Shown here piece by piece: positions 12,010 to 24,800 of a stretch of DNA of 64,000 nucleotides. The stretch is taken from assembly GCA_022829145.1 (NCBI GenBank), contig CM040764.1:9320049-9384048 (forward strand), read 5' to 3'. The stretch's first letter is position 1. Each line of letters begins with the position of its first letter. The translations under genes and the position numbers were made by a program. Below the pieces are notes generated by a model. It did no database searches. It was given only the letters and a program-made list of their open reading frames with translations, and was not told where the DNA came from. This stretch comes from Albula goreensis (lineage: Eukaryota; Chordata; Actinopteri; Albuliformes; Albulidae).

Positions 12010-14588
12010 TGCTGAGCCTTTATCAAGGCGAGTGTTTGGTCCTCGCCTTTTTGATTGAACCCTTTTACACCTTTTCTCTTCTGAGCATTGTCATGTGAAT
12101 ATATGGTAGCTGAAATGATGCTAAGAGAAGAAAAGGTGTTAAACAAAGGGACACAAAAAAGAGGTTGCGACTCATATGTACCAAATCATTGGGAAAAGGG
12201 TGCATATCTAGTGTGTCGCCCCAGTACTACCGGTCAATGAAGAAGATTATGCAGTCCACACTCAGGGATGAAACCTTTAGAGGCTAATCATTTGCTGTTT
12301 ATTTTTTGTGTCATGACAGCTGCTGCTTTTTTTTATCACCCCGTCTGTGGTATTTCATTTGATCCCAGTATGTATGTCTTTCTGTCTGTCCCCAAAGGGG
12401 TGCATTCATGATTTTTTTTACCACAAAAGGTTGAGACTGAATCAAATGGAGAAGGATCAGCAATATGTTTTTTATACAGTTAACCCCTTTTATCCATTTT
12501 TCTCCTTTATGGTCCACACAGTGCTACTATAGCTGACCTCTCACTGAGGAGTGAAGCCTGTGACTTGTGTTTGCTGTTTTGTGGGCCAGTAAGAAAAGCA
12601 CTTCCACTTCTGTTAAATTACTGTTTAAAGCTTCAAATACTTAACCTCCAATTTCATAAGGAGGTGGTTTAGAGTGCTTGACATTAATTTCCTTATTTCT
12701 CTGTATTGTGCAAAATAATTTACTCACTTGGTGGTCTACTCAAAATTTCAAACCTACTATTCCCATGGAATTATGGATTTTCAAGCTAAAATTACTGGCT
12801 TGGCTCCAGAGAAATTAAACCTTGACCAACCATTTTGAATTGAACAAAAAAAAACTTTTTTTGGAGATTCAATAATATTATATATAATAATCATGACACA
12901 AATTATTTTAACCACATATTTTATTAATATTTTTGGTTGAACTAAGTTATTGTGTGAAAATGAGAATATAGTGTGTACATTTAGCTGAAGATTGTACAAT
13001 TGATGGATATTCGTTTTGTGAAGAGTTATGATTATGAAAAGTGTGTGACATATGTAATTTTTTGAGTAACATCATAACCTAGGTGGAAAGAAAATATAAA
13101 AGGATGTTTGCTAAAGGCTACAGCCAATGGGCTCTGACTTCCCTGTGGGATTAGCAACACTGATTGATTGCAAGGCTTCAGTAATTTAATGTATCTCCAT
13201 TCAGTAAACCGCGTGCTCCCAGTCAGGCTCTTCTACAGCACGATTAACAATCATTTCCCCTGGACCAGTGAGCTGCCTTAGACTCACTAAAACATGACTT
13301 ACTGCTACGCCACAACACAGTGTGTTAGAGTTCACCCATCAGTCTGTCAAAAGGCGAGGTTTTAACTCATTACGAGGGGTGCTAATTACAATGGCATTAA
13401 ATATGTATGGCCATGAATTATAGATGTGATTTTGGTTTTCAAAACAGTATGTTGAGTTAATGAGTTGCAGCTGTGGTCTTATAGAGCACCCTTGCATTAG
13501 GTTTAGTAACGACTCATTTGGGAGCATCATGAAACACATTTATATGCAGGTTTTAACTTAGAGAAACGGGTCCTCTTACCTTGCACCACAGCCAGAGGAA
13601 CGCATGGGGATTTTAGTGGCGTTAGTCTCGGCAGCACTGAATAGCTGAATGTATTATACCATATATTGAACAGAAAGATATGACTTATGAGGTGTAGGAC
13701 AACTGCAGGGGCCACACACACACATGCAGCAGTTACATTACAGCCAATAGCATGGAGCCCTGCTGCTTGTCAGTTAGGATTTGATACCAGACCATAGGAC
13801 CACAGCCCTTCGCTCAACACAGTCCTTAAGCTGGAGATGCCAAGTGGTAACCCTATATTTGGCTTTTTCTGAAGGATTTGACCATTGGAGGGCTGAAGCC
13901 TAAGCTTTTTTAACCTTAAGTATAACTTTTTTTTTAACTGTTCCACATTGAGCAAATTCATTCAGTTATAATTTCAACTTGCCTCCTGCATGCAAATTCT
14001 CAGAAATGTGTTTAGACTGCCCCCTAGTGAGAGGCCATGAAAAGTAATCATTGGTTTGGGTAGTAGCAGTGGATCACATTAGGCATTGTGCTTGGCCCTT
14101 GATTGTTTTTACAAAACACCACAGGATAACAAAAATAAGAATCACTTTATTAAAAGAAATGACAGCCTCATTTTGATTTTAACTACAGCAAGTAGAAGAA
14201 AAGCAAAAAGGGTTTTCCCCCACACACAAACTCTGGTTCTACTAAAATAGTAAACAGTATTTCAACAAGGATTTGATAATTTTTTAATACAGAAAACACC
14301 ACATGTGATGTTAGCATTGCCCCTTCTGTCTGACAAAAAAATATGGGCACACCCAGAAACACCAAAAAGAGACAGTAGTTTGCATTTTATTACTCTGCAC
14401 CTATATTTTCCTTTTGTTTCATCTAGACTGTCATAATTTCAAAACAAATGAGAAAACAAAGTAATAATTTAAAGAGATCCAAGTTGTCAAACATGTTATA
14501 AAGAACGCACCCAAAACATTTTGATGTCAGAAGAACAGAATCCACACAAAAAAACGTTGAATGTTGGAGGGCGATGGGGCACGTCCCC
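12010..14588. other. Convergent 3' space between cers4 and lsm7
   Basis: This holds the cers4 3' UTR on the plus strand and the lsm7 3' UTR on the minus strand. No AATAAA was found for cers4; the best candidate is ATTAAA at 12814-12819. No coding region is recognisable, and several short frames lack any family resemblance. Very AT-rich from about 12600 to 13060. Confidence 0.5.
14386..14391 (-). other. Candidate lsm7 polyadenylation signal
   Basis: TTTATT on the plus strand, which is AATAAA on the coding strand, about 200 nt after the lsm7 stop. A second one lies at about 14145. Confidence 0.5.
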
Positions 14589-15371
14589 CTACCCATCTTG
14601 CTGCTGAATGAAGGGGTTTGGAATGGCCTCCATGCCGTCTTGGGGGCAGATGAGCACCACGGACGTCCCGCGACATACTACCAAGCCCAACTGCCTGGTA
14701 TCTTCTGTTAACTTGTACTGATCATCAGGATCTGTGCAGAGAAAAAGGTTGAAGACGACCCGACCAGGGACAAGTTATCCACGTGACTGTTGTATCAGAG
14801 CTACTGCAAGTTCTGCTAGGCGCCGTTAATATAATAATACAGACTCTCTTACCCCGCATGTACTCGATGGTGCCATCCAGCACCAAATTCAAGAGAGGGT
14901 CAAAGCCTTTGAGGACTCCACTTGCTGCAGAAGACAAATATATAATCTATTTAGATGTCTTTTCACCTTCTTCAAACATGTGGCCATTTCTAGATGGACA
15001 ACATTATATAGCAAGCAACCGAACACATTAATTTACCTTCTCGACCCCCCTGGAACTTCACTCGAATTGTTTTATCGATGTACTTTGACAGGTCAAATAT
15101 ACTCTCCTTCTTTTTCTTCTCTTTGTCCTATTTGAAAGAAAATGAAAGTAGAATTACGTTAGATCAAGAGCCCACTGGCTAATTTTCTAAGATGGCAAGT
15201 TAGCTGTTTAGCTTTGTCTACCATGATGTTACGTATGCACAGCAAACTACATTGCATGTATACAGTAATCGCACAAAATTAATGTATTCCCCTGTTTGTA
15301 GCAACATCAACACATTCAACAAATAAGACTAGATTTCATTCAGTAGACGTAAATCTTGCACTCACCGCCAT
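14589..15371 (-). CDS. lsm7: U6 snRNA-associated Sm-like protein LSm7
   Basis: Subunit of the heteroheptameric LSm rings: LSm1-7 in cytoplasmic mRNA decapping and decay, LSm2-8 on nuclear U6 snRNA. Minus-strand exons in transcript order: 15366-15371 (only ATG GCG), 15037-15127, 14853-14924, 14589-14731. They sum to 312 nt, or 103 residues plus stop, the same length as the human protein. The start MADKEKKKKES, Sm motif 1 (KYIDKTIRVKFQGGREASG), the LVLDGTIEY strand and the Sm2 segment LGLVVCRGTSV are nearly identical to vertebrate LSM7, and it ends FIQQQDG. The first intron splits the reading frame after two codons. It is head to head with sppl2, as LSM7 and SPPL2B are in human, and shares a CCAAT-rich spacer. 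Confidence 0.97.
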
Positions 15372-15850
15372 CTTTCAACTGGAAGCTCCTCCTACTGACT
15401 CTACAACTTTGACCTCTCTTGGTCCGCTTTTTTAACCTCGGTCAAAATAAATAGCTGTCATCCGTAATTATCTTGTCTACAGAATGGTCTTGCAAATGAA
15501 CAAATTATACCTTCAAAGCTATTTTTTATTTCATCGTTATTCTTCCTATTTCCTATACTCGATCTGAGATATTTGAATGGCAGTCCCTTCAGCCAATGAA
15601 AGCTTTTCCATACTAGCCAATAAGAAAATACTGTCATTTTACGTATATCTTGGGGTGGGCCATGACGGTATTCTTACACTTTCTAGATTGACAGAGATCC
15701 TAACCACAGTTGATGGACTCCCCCAAGAGCTAGATAAAGATTACCCAATCAAAAGAGCACTGCAGAAAGTGGGCGGGAAAAGGCTAAACAGCTGGAGGGC
15801 CCAGAGTGGAGCAGCACCGTGAAGGGGCAAATAATAACAAGGCAGGCGTC
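15372..15850. promoter_or_regulatory. Shared lsm7/sppl2 bidirectional promoter region
   Basis: The 479 bp between the two start codons include three CCAAT boxes (15593-15597, 15617-15621, 15745-15749) and a GC box GGGCGG near 15771-15776, and no TATA box suited to either gene. This is the usual make-up of an NF-Y/Sp1-driven bidirectional housekeeping promoter. Transcription start sites are inferred, not seen. Confidence 0.6.
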
Positions 15851-18800
15851 ATGAGGAGTGGGATCACAGTAATTTTTGGAGCTATATTTGTCAATCGGGT
15901 GAGACTATCAAAATTGCTGTCACTGTTATTGTATGATAATAGATTAAGTGGTATTTCGAGTGCTGTTCATTGTCTGTCTCTAAAGGTTCACTGTGTGCTC
16001 ATTATCCACACCATTGCTTAGACACAGCCAAGCAAGGTAGCCAGCTAACGTTAGCAAGGTGATATAATTTCGCCGAGCGAGGGCGCTAAGTTTACTTGCA
16101 GCCATAGGCCTACAGTAAAACAGTTACCATGCTAACTACAAACTAAAGCTATCTGTTTAGTTATCTCTTTGTTTACTTTTTTAAACCCTAAGGAAGGCAG
16201 GAAAACGTTGTTGCCTCCCAAGTAGACGAGCAATGTAGCTACCTACATTTTCATTCCATAAGTTCCCACACAACAAATATTTTATTAGCTTTGACAATCT
16301 ATAGTTTTCTTTGTCATTTTATAGCAGGAAATCATAGCGTTAACTAACTAGCGGATTGAGTTACCTGGTTGTACTGTGACAGGTTAATTATTATTATTTC
16401 ACAACTCGCTTCGCTGTCCAGTTTGTCGGCTCCGTATATGATTTTCCCAAGCTACCTCCCTTGTTAAACACAACACATGTACAATTTGCGCAAGCCATCT
16501 AATGTTAGTCATACCATAAATTATCTAACGGTGTATTTGTAGACTTATGTCCAGCTTTCTGCCCCGATAAGCATATGGAAATGAGTAAATCTGAGGAAGA
16601 GATTAACCCGTCAAATAACTTTTCTGAGATGTAATTTTTAAATTTTCGCTGTCGCAGTTTCAGCCTTTTTCAGAACAATTAACATGTCAGCTGTTAAGAG
16701 TTGCTTTAGTGTAGCCAGTGTTAGTTATCTTCAACAAAAATGTTTAAACCTGATTTTGTAAAAGTAGTGATGGCTTGTTTTTGTTTCAGGTGTTGGGAGA
16801 ATATGGCATGGCACATTTCAGTGACAAAGGTGTGAAAAAGGGCAAAGATTACTGCATATTTTTCAATTCACAATGGGCACGTCTACCTCAGGATCTCCAT
16901 AAAGCTGTGAGTATCACATTTCCTCATACAAGAAAAAAAAAAAAAAACAGGTTTGGGTATGTGTGTCATTCAAAATAAGGTTTTGGTCTTGCAAATACAT
17001 ATTTATGTGTAATACATACTTCTGCATAGACAATGACAAATGATGTGTTGTGAGTGTGAAATGACACTGAGAGAGATTCCTCTTAGGAGTCCAGAGAGAT
17101 TCCTCTTAGGGAGTTTGGATATATAGACAATGACTCAGTGTTGGGAGAAATGTTTCATGACTGTTATTGGGGAAAACCTCACTATGTCTTGCATAGTTTA
17201 TTGATTTGGGAGACACTCTTGTTCAGGATGATCTACAATGATCATATTTATACCAAGTTTCCATCCTGTGCAGCTGGTTCTAACGTGGAAATGCCTTACT
17301 TTGATATCTGGTGCTCTTATATCTAGCCAATTTTGCACTTTACACCACATCTGAAGCAAATGACAGTTTCTGGGAAGCAGTGGGAGTTTACCCATGTCCT
17401 CTATTTGTAAAGTGTGTGAGAGAAGGAGCTCTCATCTGGGTTCTTGTTTCCCCTTCTCATATCCTCACATTCATATCCATTCAGAGCTAAAAGAACAAAC
17501 TGATCCCACATCAGCTGTCCTTCCCAGAAGCGCTTGCTAAGTACAATTCCAGGTCTTCCTTTTGTCTCCTTTTGTGTGAAGCGCCAGCTGGACTTCCCTG
17601 TAATTTCTTTGGAAGAGAGTCGCCATTTCTGCCAGCAGAAACACTGGGCTGACAAAGACTAGCAGCTTTTATTTGTTTGTCTTAAAATAAGACATGCTTT
17701 ATTTTCCAAATAGAGTGAGATTAGGGAATATGAAGGGACTACCTGAACTGTCACTCAGTTATCAATGGATCCTGTAACCCAGTACAAGAGGCAAGACCCC
17801 TGAGGGGGTTTTCAGGAACAATGATGCGGTCAATTGGTGCTACTCTTGTTGCCTGGATGTCCGGGATGGGGGAGGGTGGGTTTCCTGTTTGTCTAGTAGC
17901 ACACGCACACGTGTTTGTGACAGCACACTTCCTGTCTCTGACGGGTCTCTGCAGCTCTCCCTCCAGCCCTGTCCCTCACTGTTTCTGCAGTAGTACCAGC
18001 ATGGCTTCTATCACTGGGAGTACCAGTATTCAGTCATTCATTTAGCAGATGTTCTTATCCAGAACAACTTGTGATGCATTGAAGCATAAGTACGTCATGA
18101 ACGAGCAGGGGTGGGTACTGAACAGGAAGATTGTACTTGTGTAGGAGTGGAGTTAGTCATTCAAAAATGTACCCTTGGAGAAAACCACTTGAGTAAGATA
18201 TGGGGATATTTTCCGTGTGTAATCAAATAAAGAAAGTTATTTACTGTTCAGACTAATCATCTGTTGGCTTTTTGGGTGCAAGAGGGTCTCCTTGACTAAA
18301 AATCTGAGCACTAAGTCTGTTCAAAATAGCAGGTTTTGTCTGATTGAGGCACTTGCTTCCCCCTTTCAAGAATTCTCCCAACACAGTGTTGTTTTTTGTC
18401 TCATTGTCTTAATGTTTAATATGAAAAATGTGTGTGACATGAAGGTCATATCAGCAGTTACACCTCTTTAGATTGGGTAAATACCTGAAAGCGCAGGTTC
18501 TTTATGGAGCTGAAGTCTGAGGTGAAGTATGTCATTCATAAAAATTGACAACATGTAAATGAAGCACTCAAAAACTGTATGCTCAGATTTGCATTTAAGA
18601 GGAAAAAACCGACTCTTCTTTTTCTGCACTCTCAGTCCCGCCTGCAGATCTATGATCTCACAGCATCGGTGCTATGCTCCCCCTCTGAAGTGCCCGTGGA
18701 GGGGTTCCTCAACCGCATTCCCATGGTGCTCAGGGGCAACTGCACCTTCTATGAGAAGGTCAGGCTGGCACAGCTCAACGGTGCCAAAGGCCTGCTAATC

Positions 18801-21800
18801 GTCAGCAAGGACAGGCTGGTAAGCAGCTAAACCGGGCACCACTTCACAATGTGTACTGATCCTCCAGCGTCTGTCCTCCATGTGCTTAACACTCCCAGCC
18901 CAGATCATTTCCACTTTCCCATCTGTATCCCCCTCTCTGCCCCTCAGGTGCTCTGTCCGCACACCTCTGCCCTAAGGTACTCTGTGCCCCTGGACTGTCT
19001 GTTGGGCCTTTTTTCTAGTGCTAAACACTCTGTGATTGGCAGTGTGAAAGAACCCAAATGCATCCACATTAGGTGTGTGACTGTACTGATGTTAATCAGA
19101 AACACCACAAATGTTAAGCCCATTCTTTACTCAAACTGAAATTTCTTCCACTTTGTTGGAACAGCCTTTCTGTTCTGGGGCCATGGATAATGGGTAGTGG
19201 ATCCATCGCAGTGCTGGTCTGCTCAGGCTGTGGAAGTCTTCAGTTTACCTCACCCTTCCGTTTTCTCTGGTCATATTCTGCAGACCCCGCCTGCTGGAAA
19301 CAAGACACAGTATGAGGAAATCGACATCCCCGTCGCCCTGCTCAGCTACAGCGACATGCTGGATATCAGCAGGGTGAGACTCTGTCAGGGTGTGTGTGTG
19401 TGTGTGTGTGTGTAGGGGAGGGCCTGGAGGACTTAATGCCTTAAACAATGCTAGTGTCACATTTAGGACAAAGCCAGTTCTGCTCATCCTGTGAATTGTG
19501 TGTGTGTGTGTCATGTGTTTCCCCCTTTGCAGGAGATGGTCATTCAGTGTGGCTAGTATATTTTAGTACATTTTTTCTAAATAAGCTTTGTGACTTTATT
19601 TCCCCCCTGCAGACATTTGGGAAGGGGAGAGAGGTGGCCATGTACGCCCCAAATGAAGCCCGTCCTGGACTACAACATGGTGATCATTTTCATCATGGCC
19701 GTGGGCACTGTGGCTGTCGGGGGCTACTGGGCTGGCAGTCGGGACATCAAAAGTGAGTCTGAGCAGGCTTGTTTCATTCAGGTCAAAACTTTGGAAAACA
19801 AGCAGCATGTAGTACATTAAACATAACATTTCCATAAACAACAACACACTAAACAGAGTTATGTTGACATTAAGGTGAAACAAACTAAATTGAGATTTGT
19901 GGGTGGTGCTGCGCTGTAATGTGTTGCATTGCCCTCTGCAGGCGGTACATGAAGCATAAGAGGGATGATGGGGTGGATAAGCAGGATGAGGAGACCGTGG
20001 ACGTCACGCCCATCATGATCTGCGTGTTTGTGGTCATGTGCTGCACCATGCTGGTGCTGCTCTACTTATTCTACGATCGCCTTGGTAACATATACCCCCC
20101 ACACAGCATCACTCTTTAACTCTAAAGGGTGCTATTGCTCAAGAGATGGCCCAGCTGACTGTCCTCTCCTCTCTGTCTTCCACAGTGTACCTGATCATTG
20201 CCATATTCTGCCTGGCTTCCTCCATTGGCCTGTACAGCTGCTTATGGCCTTTTGTGCGCAGAATCCCAGTGGGAAAGTGCAGGTGAGGTTCACCGCATTA
20301 CCCAGACACACACACCCCTTCTCAGCACTGGCCACGCCACACAGTGCCCTGGATACCACTTGCTCTGCACATACTCCAAACATGCAGTGCAACACGCCAC
20401 GCAGTGCAATGCACTGAGCACTGCGCAAAGTATACCACACTGCAGCCTGTTCCAGTGTCCTTCATCTTCAGTGTCTCTGAGTCAGTGCTGTTTAGCCAAA
20501 GACCTGCTCGCTGCCTCACAGTGTAAAAATGAAGTGATGGTTCAAAGTTGAGGTGCTGAAGTCCTCTGAACCAGTCCTTTTTTTTTGTGTCACTTGCACA
20601 GGATACCTGAGAATAACCTGCCTTACTGCCATAAGCGGCCTCAGGTGCGCATGCTGGTGCTGTCTGCATTCTGCCTGGGCGTCAGCTTAACCTGGGGATT
20701 CTTCCGCAATGAGGATCAGTAAGTATGAAGTCACCCCTCGGACAAACGTGCAACATATTATTGACTTAGTGATGATAATATACCAGCCACATTTTAATAG
20801 TCTAGTACTGCACTGTTACTATTGTAAATGGTTAGTACTGTGCTTCTTCAACCCTTCTACTTTAAATATCCCTGTGTTCCAAAAATACTTAAAAGTTTTC
20901 TCAGACAGAGGTAAGGTTTTATCAACATGTGACTGTAATTTTGTAACATCTGCATATGTATTATTTTCATATTATTTTTCATTTTAATCAGAATATAAAT
21001 TATTGTTTTTAAAATGCAAGAGTTGTGAATAACCAGGGCTAAGCAGTGCTTTCATTGGGACCTTTAGCCTGGCTGTTATTAGTGTGTAAAGGTTGTAGTT
21101 ACCTGTATGGAAAACCTGTTGTTATGAATGTGCTGTGATGCGAGGATTGTGGCTGTTCACAGGTGGGCCTGGGTGCTGCAGGATGCGCTGGGAATAGCCT
21201 TCTGTCTCTACATGCTCAAAACTATCAGGCTGCCAACCTTTAAGGTGGGTTTTGTCATTGCTGCTACATTAGAAGAACCGAGGTTACTTTGGAAAAGTGT
21301 TCAGATGGACAGTCTGGTTGCTTGTAGGACACATTCAGCCTTGTAGAAATCAGCAGCTATGTTTTGAAACAGAACTGCCATGTCTGTAAGACGTTCTCTT
21401 AGGAAGGATTCATGAGCAGTTTTTCTAAAGCTTGAGTTTTGAAAATGCCCTGGAAAGTTTAGCACTCGAATATGACTGATTTTATACACAGCTGGCATTC
21501 TCGCTGATGATCACATGTTGACTGTTGCACGGTTTCTGACTCACATTGATGATGTATGTATCTTTACAGGCTTGTACGGTGCTATTGGTTGTGCTGTTTG
21601 TCTACGATGTCTTCTTTGTATTTATCACTCCACACTTCACGAAGGTACGTCGCTGATCCAAACCAACATTGGTCTTCAGCCATCTTTCACTCTTCGCACT
21701 TTGTTTGTCATTGGATATGGACTCAGTTACATTATGTCTTATTTATATTTTAAGCATTAAGGAGACACCCTTATCCAGAGCGACACTGCTTACATTTGTT

Positions 21801-24800
21801 GCTGTCTGTTTATGCAGCTTGATATTTTATCAAGGCAGTTCCAATGCAGTGCTACGCTCAAGCATAAAACAGAAGTGCCTTACCTAAAATCTAAACCACT
21901 ATCCTCTCATCAACCATCCCTGCTCCTTAATCCTTATACAGCACTTCCATATGAATTGAACACTCCTTGTTCACACTCTTGCTGGCTTTGTGAATTGTTC
22001 TTGTCTGTGTGTACCGTCTTGTTCTTGTCTACCTCACAGTATTCTCTCAAATGCTGTGTTTTGTAAGTAGCTTTGGATAAGAGTATGTGCTGTCTGAGTG
22101 TGATGTAATGTTATGTCATTGTAATTATGATTTTGCCTTGTAATTGTACCCACAGAGTGGGGAAAGCATCATGGTGGAGGTGGCGGCTGGTCCATCAGAT
22201 TCCTCTACTCATGAAAAAGTGAGTCCATGACCCTTCATTTTAAACCACATGTGCTCTCCTGTAGGCCTTGTGCAGGGCTGGCCAAGGCAGTGGCACACCA
22301 CACAAGTCCTTAAAGCTTGAGTAATGCGCAAATACTGGGTGTTTCACACAGACGGAACAAACACGCTGTTGGAACTTAATTTAATTGTATTAATCAATGG
22401 AGAGAACAATGCAGAGCTAGAAGAGCTGTAAACAGAGCAATGCAATGCTCCCTTCATGTAGTAGCCAGGAGCTCAGAATTCTTTCACACGGGATGTTCTA
22501 CACCTTGCATTGTTACACTTGAGCTCCAGCACCAGAGCTCCTCAGGTCATCTGTATGAACACATGCTGATCTCTGGTCTGAATTCCACAGCTTCCTATGG
22601 TCTTGAAAGTGCCCAGACTGAACTCCTCTCCCTTAGCACTTTGTGACCGGCCCTTCTCCTTGCTGGGGTTTGGGGATATCTTAGTGCCAGGTAAGGTCAC
22701 CTGCGTTAACAACTATTCTCATTCGTCAACATCCTGTTTTTTTTTTAAACCTCAAAGGCCATTCCCTAAAAGTCTCTAAATACACTTATGTATGTGTAAA
22801 TGTATTTTCCCCAGAGTGTACAGATTATGGCTGTTTAATGTTACATCAGTAGTAGAACTAGACACGACTAATTGCTCTATATTTTTTTAACACTGCCATT
22901 CATCTGAATGACTGGTGCATCTGAGTCTTGCATTCAAAGGGGTTGTTTGTTGGGAGCGAAATAATTTTGACACTGCGGTGCAGAGTGTTTCTAATGACAC
23001 CGCTGCCGTGGTGCATGACTCCAGTCTGGATTGAGTGGCAGGGTGGTACAATCAGTAGGATCTTGTCTTAGAACTCACTCAATGAAAATTTGTCTCTAAT
23101 CTCAGGCACTGCTCTTGTCGTCTTTTTACTTGTCGTCTCACTAAAAATCTTTAATGTAATGTTCTCCTCCGAAAGGCCTGCTTGTGGTCTACTGTCACAG
23201 GTTTGACATCCTGGTGCAGTCCTCACGGATCTATTTCTTGGCCTGTACTGTAGGTAAGCATCTGTTTCATTCAGGTCTACTGTAGTTTTAGTTGTTTGCT
23301 TTTGCTTTCTTTTAAGAGAACAAACTACATAACCACTTCCTAGACATGTTTTGGAATGCCCCGTCATATTCATAAGCTGTGCTGACTGCTGTAACCATTG
23401 TCTGTTCAGGAGCACCTAGAAAGGCACATGTTCTCTACGTCAACTGTAGTTTATTTTTCAGACTGAAAGAGCCTGTCTCGTCTTGTAGCAGTGTCAGTGA
23501 CCTTTGACCCCTGCGCCCTCTTTGACTCAGTCCTCTCCCTCTGTCCCTCTGCAGCGTATGGAGTCGGCCTGCTTGTCACTTTCGTGGCACTGGCCCTGAT
23601 GCAGATGGGCCAGCCTGCCCTCCTGTACCTGGTGCCTTGCACTCTCCTCACCAGCCTGGTGGTGGCGCTGTGGCGCAGGGAGTTGCCCATGTTCTGGACA
23701 GGAAGTGGCTTTGTGGTGAATACCAGTTTGATATGAGTGCCTTGGAAGAAAAATGCTAATATTGTTAACGGTTACTGAAATTCAAGTTGAGTAAAAAAAG
23801 AAAACCGAATACATTCAAGTTTTGTCCCTGTCTATTCCCCCATTTCCTCCTCATTCAGTGTGGGTGTTGCAGTCAATGGCCTGCATTGCAATATGAAAAT
23901 GAAGCTTCCTGAACAATGTGGAGCTGCCCATTCAAATCAGTGACCACCTCATGACCCTAGGAAAAGTCTAAAAGCAAAGCACGTTTGGTCTCCGATCAGT
24001 GAATAATTTGTACCCCTTTAAAAAGCTCCACCAGGTTTGTGAAGCTGCATTCTCCCATGGTTTAAATGGTGTCCAATATTCTGCAGTGTGTCCCACAGAA
24101 AGCAAGTCAATGCTGGGATTTTAAGAGTGCTGCAGTAAACGGTGGTGCCTGTTACACCAGACAAATTGCTATTCGAGTGGAATAATTAATGGGACTGACC
24201 CTGTTAGTGCTCCGTTTCCCTTGTAATTTATTTAAGGCCCACTCCAGCCAAACTTAATTCTTGATTTCACCTGAAATCCTCATATAATAGAGCCAGAGAG
24301 TGATGATTTAGGACTTAAAGTACTGACTGGTTGGAAAAGTAACAGCCCATTATTTGCATATTAATTTTACAAACATCACATCTGTCATGTGTCCAAGAAT
24401 GTGATGACATGATGTGTGCTCAAACCTTTTATTTACCTTAATTTTATCTTATTTTATACAGAAATGAGATACTCAGTGGGATTCTATTTGTCTTTGTTCT
24501 CCAATTAATCCATTAACTTTTGCCGTATGTGTGTACATTTGTGTGTCCATGTGTGTGTGTGTGTTTCGGGAATGAAAGAAAGGACTAAATCCATAGTTTA
24601 TGGAAAGCCCAGCAAGTCATAAACCATAAATCCTGCCACTGAAATGTTTTATTCAATAAAAACACATTTTTTTATCTTTTTCATGACATCACTGTTTTTT
24701 GTACACTGAGCATATCTGCAACCCTCATTTTCAGGAGGAGAGTATTGATCAGCCATGTTTTTGTTAGTGCAAAGCAGTTATTTCTTCAGATATGAGCCTG

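Noticed and set aside
15577-15822. 81-codon frame in the lsm7/sppl2 promoter
   Set aside because: It covers the CCAAT boxes, has no homologue in the family, and ends just before the sppl2 start.
19657-19664. Alternative acceptor GAAG|CCC that would put the sppl2 helix back in frame
   Set aside because: It has no polypyrimidine tract, would delete the end of the protease-associated domain, and still leaves the exon end one base short of phase with exon 6.
19655-19752. Programmed ribosomal frameshifting in sppl2
   Set aside because: No slippery heptamer or downstream structure is evident, and two opposite shifts would be required.
23068-23415. 115-codon minus-strand frame
   Set aside because: It overlaps sppl2 exon 13 on the opposite strand and is a shadow frame.
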